From contig CBFIBS010000003.1 in the NCBI GenBank assembly GCA_965660945.1, positions 62,001-126,000 of the forward strand: DNA of 64,000 nucleotides, written 5' to 3'. The position numbers were made by a program, and so were the translations under genes. Numbering within the stretch: the first letter of the stretch is position 1; each line of letters opens with the position of its first letter. The notes below the pieces were generated by a model. The model made no database searches, had not been told where the DNA came from, and was given only the letters and a program-made list of their open reading frames with translations. Below are positions 61,412-64,000 of the stretch, piece by piece. The DNA is from UBA7985 sp002711265 (GTDB taxonomy: Bacteria; Pseudomonadota; Alphaproteobacteria; UBA7985).

Positions 61412-62245
61412 TCAGTCCCGCAGCAGTTCGTTGATGCTGGTCTTCGACCGGGTGCGCTCGTCCACGCGCTTGACGATCACCGCACAGTACAGCGATGGCC
61501 CGTCGCCGGACTTGGGCGGCATGGTGCCGGAGACCACCACGGAGTAGGCCGGAACCCGGCCCATGTGGATCTCACCGGTGGCGCGGTCGACAATCTTGGT
61601 CGAGGCGCCGAGGTACACGCCCATAGAGAGCACCGAGCCTTCCTCAACCACCACGCCTTCAGCCACCTCGGCCCGGGCGCCGATAAAGCAGTTGTCCTCG
61701 ATGATCACCGGCCCGGCCTGCAACGGTTCGAGCACTCCGCCAATCCCCGCGCCACCTGAAATATGGCAGTTCTTACCGATCTGCGCGCACGACCCGACCG
61801 TGGCCCAGGTGTCGACCATGGTCCCTTCGTCGACAAAGGCGCCGAGGTTGACGAAAGACGGCATCAACACGACGCCTTTGGCGATGTGGGCCGAGTGGCG
61901 CACGACTGAGCCCGGTACCGCGCGAAAACCAGCTTCGCGGAAACGCTCCGGCCCCCAGCCGTCGGTTTTCAGGCGGACCTTGTCCCAGCCCGGGGCGCCG
62001 CCGCAGGCGCCGTCCATGACTGACATGTCATTGAGGCGGAAGCCGAGCAGCACGGCCTTCTTCGCCCACTGGTTGACCCGCCACTGGCCGAGGCCTTCAC
62101 GCTCGGCCACGCGCAGGCTGCCGTTATCGAGAGCTTCGAGGGTGGCGTTGACGGCGTCACGCACTTCGCCCTGTGTATCGACGCCGATGTTGTCGCGGTC
62201 GTCGAAGGCGGCTTCGATCAGGGTTTCAAGGCGGGCGAGGTCCAT
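61412..62245 (-). CDS. dapD: Tetrahydrodipicolinate N-succinyltransferase
   Basis: 277 residues. It succinylates tetrahydrodipicolinate using succinyl-CoA, the step before DapC and DapE. Left-handed beta-helix hexapeptides are seen in GVVLMPSFVNLGAFVDEGTM and CHISGGAGIGGVLEP, and the conserved FIGARAEVAEGVVVEEG follows. It precedes dapE on the same strand with 8 bp to the candidate dapE ATG. Confidence 0.97.
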   Translation of the reverse strand: MDLARLETLIEAAFDDRDNIGVDTQGEVRDAVNATLEALDNGSLRVAEREGLGQWRVNQWAKKAVLLGFRLNDMSVMDGACGGAPGWDKVRLKTDGWGPERFREAGFRAVPGSVVRHSAHIAKGVVLMPSFVNLGAFVDEGTMVDTWATVGSCAQIGKNCHISGGAGIGGVLEPLQAGPVIIEDNCFIGARAEVAEGVVVEEGSVLSMGVYLGASTKIVDRATGEIHMGRVPAYSVVVSGTMPPKSGDGPSLYCAVIVKRVDERTRSKTSINELLRD

Positions 62246-62299
62246 TGCAGGCTCCTGTAAACTGGGACGAGGACTGCGCGGCTGCGCAGACGTCGGGGG

Positions 62300-62974
62300 T
62301 CAGACGTTGGTCAGCACCGTTTCGGTCAGAAAGGCCGACAGGTCCACTACCGAATGATCAATGAAGCCATCTCCGTCTTCCAGACCCATGTTCCCCCACG
62401 CGGTGTCGGTGACGATGTGGGCGGTCTTCATGCCGAGGTCTTTAGCCGTGCGAAGGTTGCGGGGGCTGTCCTCGAAGAAAATCGAGCGGGTCGGGTCGAC
62501 GCGGTGCTCGGCAAAAAAGGTCTCGAAGGCGACGGGCCGGGGCTTGGGCTTGAAGTCGATGGTTCGGATATCGGCGATCGCCTCGAAGCTGTCCGGCGGA
62601 AAACCTAGCTGATCCAGACAGGCGTGGGCGTGCTCGCGGAAGCCGTTGGTGAAGACCAGCACCCGCCCGGGCAGCCGCGCAACCGCGTCAACCAGCGCCG
62701 GATTGCGAGGAATGCGGCCGTAATCGACCTGCATCAGGAAGCGGGCATAGGCGTCGATCTCGATCCCATGCTCAGCCACCAGACCCGACAGCGTGGTGCC
62801 GTATTCCAGAAACAGCCGCCGCTGCTCCAGCTTTGCTTCGTCCAGCGGCAGATCGAAGGTCTCCGCGACGTACAAACCCATGCGCTCGGCCACCTGCGGG
62901 AAGAAGTTGGAACTGGCTGGGTAGAGGGTGTCGTCGAGGTCGAAGACCCAAGTGTCGATATTGGAAAAGGGCAT
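62300..62974 (-). CDS. HAD-family pyrimidine 5'-nucleotidase
   Basis: 224 residues from ATG 62974. HAD motif I WVFDLDDTLYPAS, motif II VFTNGF, a motif III Lys in DFKPKPRPVAFE and motif IV FFEDSPRNLRTAKDLGM fit the SDT1/PPN-type nucleotidases that cleave UMP/CMP. It lies upstream of dapD on the same strand, a neighbourhood common in alphaproteobacteria. Confidence 0.9.
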   Translation of the reverse strand: MPFSNIDTWVFDLDDTLYPASSNFFPQVAERMGLYVAETFDLPLDEAKLEQRRLFLEYGTTLSGLVAEHGIEIDAYARFLMQVDYGRIPRNPALVDAVARLPGRVLVFTNGFREHAHACLDQLGFPPDSFEAIADIRTIDFKPKPRPVAFETFFAEHRVDPTRSIFFEDSPRNLRTAKDLGMKTAHIVTDTAWGNMGLEDGDGFIDHSVVDLSAFLTETVLTNV

Positions 62975-63129
62975 GAGCTCCGCCTTGTCGCGCTGTTGCA
63001 GCGGGGACTCTACGGCGCTGGCGGCAATTGCCAAGGCCGTTCGGCATTATTTTTGTGTCCGTAAACCGAGAATTTTTGTCGCCGGATTCGAGTAAATGCT
63101 TTAGATTATGCGACTATCGTTCGCGGGAG

Positions 63130-64000
63130 ATGACTTTGAGTGAGTCGCGCTTTGATAATTCGCTCGGTTTCTGGAGTGGTTGGCAGCGCTATGCAGTGGC
63201 GCTGGGCGCACTGATATTTCTCTTTGCCCTGCTATTCTGGGCTTTCGCTGAACTCAATCGCCACAACAAGGATATCCAGACCGGGGGCAACAACTCCCCG
63301 TTTTGGCGGATTGGCGAAGTCGAAACGGCACTGCTGCGTTACATCAACGCTATGGACCTCTACCGTTCGCTCGATCCGGAGAGCTCGCCGGTCGCCGTGG
63401 TCGACTCTTACGAGGTGTTGCTCAGCCGGGTTGCGCTATTCCAGAAGCCTGAGACCATGAGTGCCATCGCAGAGATTGATGGTGCCTCCATTTCCCTCAA
63501 TGCGCTCTACGGAGAGCTGAACAATCTACAGCCGCAGATGGAGCTCATTACTGAGAACGGCCTCACCGCTGGGCAGGTCAAGGCGATCCGTGAGACCATG
63601 AGCGGCTACGCTTGGGAATTCAGCGGCTATCCGCGCGAAGCCATGCAGGTGCAGGAAGGGTTGATCGCCGGAGTACAGCGCAAGGTGCGCAACACCTACA
63701 ACCTGCTCGCCGTAATCTTCCTGTTCATCGTCGGCACCGGCGGCATCATCGCGTTTTTCGTGTTCCGGGAGCGGAGTCTCGCCATCGAGACTCAGAACTA
63801 TCTGGCCACGGCGATCGAAACCATGCCGGATGCCTTCGCGCTCTACGACGCCGATGATCGGCTGGTGCTGTCGAACCAGCGCTTTCGCCAGAACCACGGG
63901 CTGAGCCTCGACGAAGCCCAGTCCGGCCCGGGATTTACCGAATTGCTGGAGCGGGATCTGGGCGAGCAGCGCTTCCCCGCGGCCGCTGATAATCCGCGCA
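63130..64000 (+). CDS. PAS-domain sensor protein, 3' end beyond window
   Basis: Open from ATG 63130 to the window edge (290 codons); TTG 63136 has better spacing to GGGAG and may be the true start. A first helix (about residues 19-40), a periplasmic helical sensor region (about 45-190), a second helix (about 192-212) and then a PAS domain with ETMPDAFALYDADDRLVLSNQRF. This layout is that of a membrane sensor histidine kinase or diguanylate cyclase; the output domain lies outside the window. Divergent from the HAD gene. Confidence 0.85.
   Translation, partial: MTLSESRFDNSLGFWSGWQRYAVALGALIFLFALLFWAFAELNRHNKDIQTGGNNSPFWRIGEVETALLRYINAMDLYRSLDPESSPVAVVDSYEVLLSRVALFQKPETMSAIAEIDGASISLNALYGELNNLQPQMELITENGLTAGQVKAIRETMSGYAWEFSGYPREAMQVQEGLIAGVQRKVRNTYNLLAVIFLFIVGTGGIIAFFVFRERSLAIETQNYLATAIETMPDAFALYDADDRLVLSNQRFRQNHGLSLDEAQSGPGFTELLERDLGEQRFPAAADNPR

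Overview
This window is a high-GC bacterial chromosome segment. Gene content and order point to an alphaproteobacterium, probably of Rhodospirillales type. It holds the dnaA/rpsT/mutM block diverging from ubiE-ubiB-coaBC-dut, followed by tsaE-addB-addA-trxA, then folC-accD-trpA-trpB-trpF-pyrF on the opposite strand. A second block carries nudC, the 4.5S RNA gene, dnaX-ybaB-recR, and def-fmt-truA against dapE-dapD. No insertion sequence, prophage or CRISPR array is visible. Assignments come from reading motifs by eye; no database search was run.

Layout. 1-4.3 kb: an unrecognised gene cut by the left edge, then an exported DUF1800/DUF1501 pair. 4.35-7.6 kb: dnaA, rpsT and mutM on the minus strand, with a 612-bp dnaA leader that is dense in GANTC sites. 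7.7-12.4 kb: ubiquinone, CoA, dUTPase and MoeB-like genes. 12.6-20.9 kb: an SH3-like exported protein, tsaE, the AddAB recombination nuclease and a thioredoxin with a CMPC active site. 20.9-28.7 kb (minus strand): pyrF, a six-helix membrane protein, a second membrane protein fused in frame to TrpF, trpB, trpA, accD, folC and an orphan PIN-domain ribonuclease.

28.9-35.1 kb: an MFS transporter, a small membrane protein, an alpha/beta hydrolase-OsmC fusion, a lipoprotein polysaccharide deacetylase and an SLC13/RCK transporter. 35.2-43.0 kb is the most accessory-looking stretch. It has tRNA-Ser(GCT), a beheaded EF-hand/RTX-type remnant directly behind it, slyX, a small conserved gene, a three-gene cobalt-type nitrile hydratase/thiocyanate hydrolase set with a split beta subunit, RidA, an ABM monooxygenase-like protein, a second MFS transporter, a GFA-family protein and an M17 aminopeptidase.

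43-50.6 kb: a GhrA-type dehydrogenase, the yejABEF peptide ABC transporter and a membrane-anchored cytochrome c. 50.8-64 kb: prephenate dehydratase, nudC, 4.5S RNA, dnaX-ybaB-recR, nfeD with an SPFH gene, def-(unknown)-fmt-truA, dapE-dapD, a HAD nucleotidase and a PAS sensor protein cut by the right edge.

Main points for a second look: (1) the single reading frame joining a six-helix membrane domain to an apparently complete TrpF; (2) dapE, whose natural start lies across a hexanucleotide repeat and appears one base out of frame; (3) the GANTC cluster upstream of dnaA; (4) the split-beta thiocyanate hydrolase-like set; (5) unusual active-site residues in thioredoxin and in TrpA loop 2; (6) the EF-hand remnant next to tRNA-Ser.
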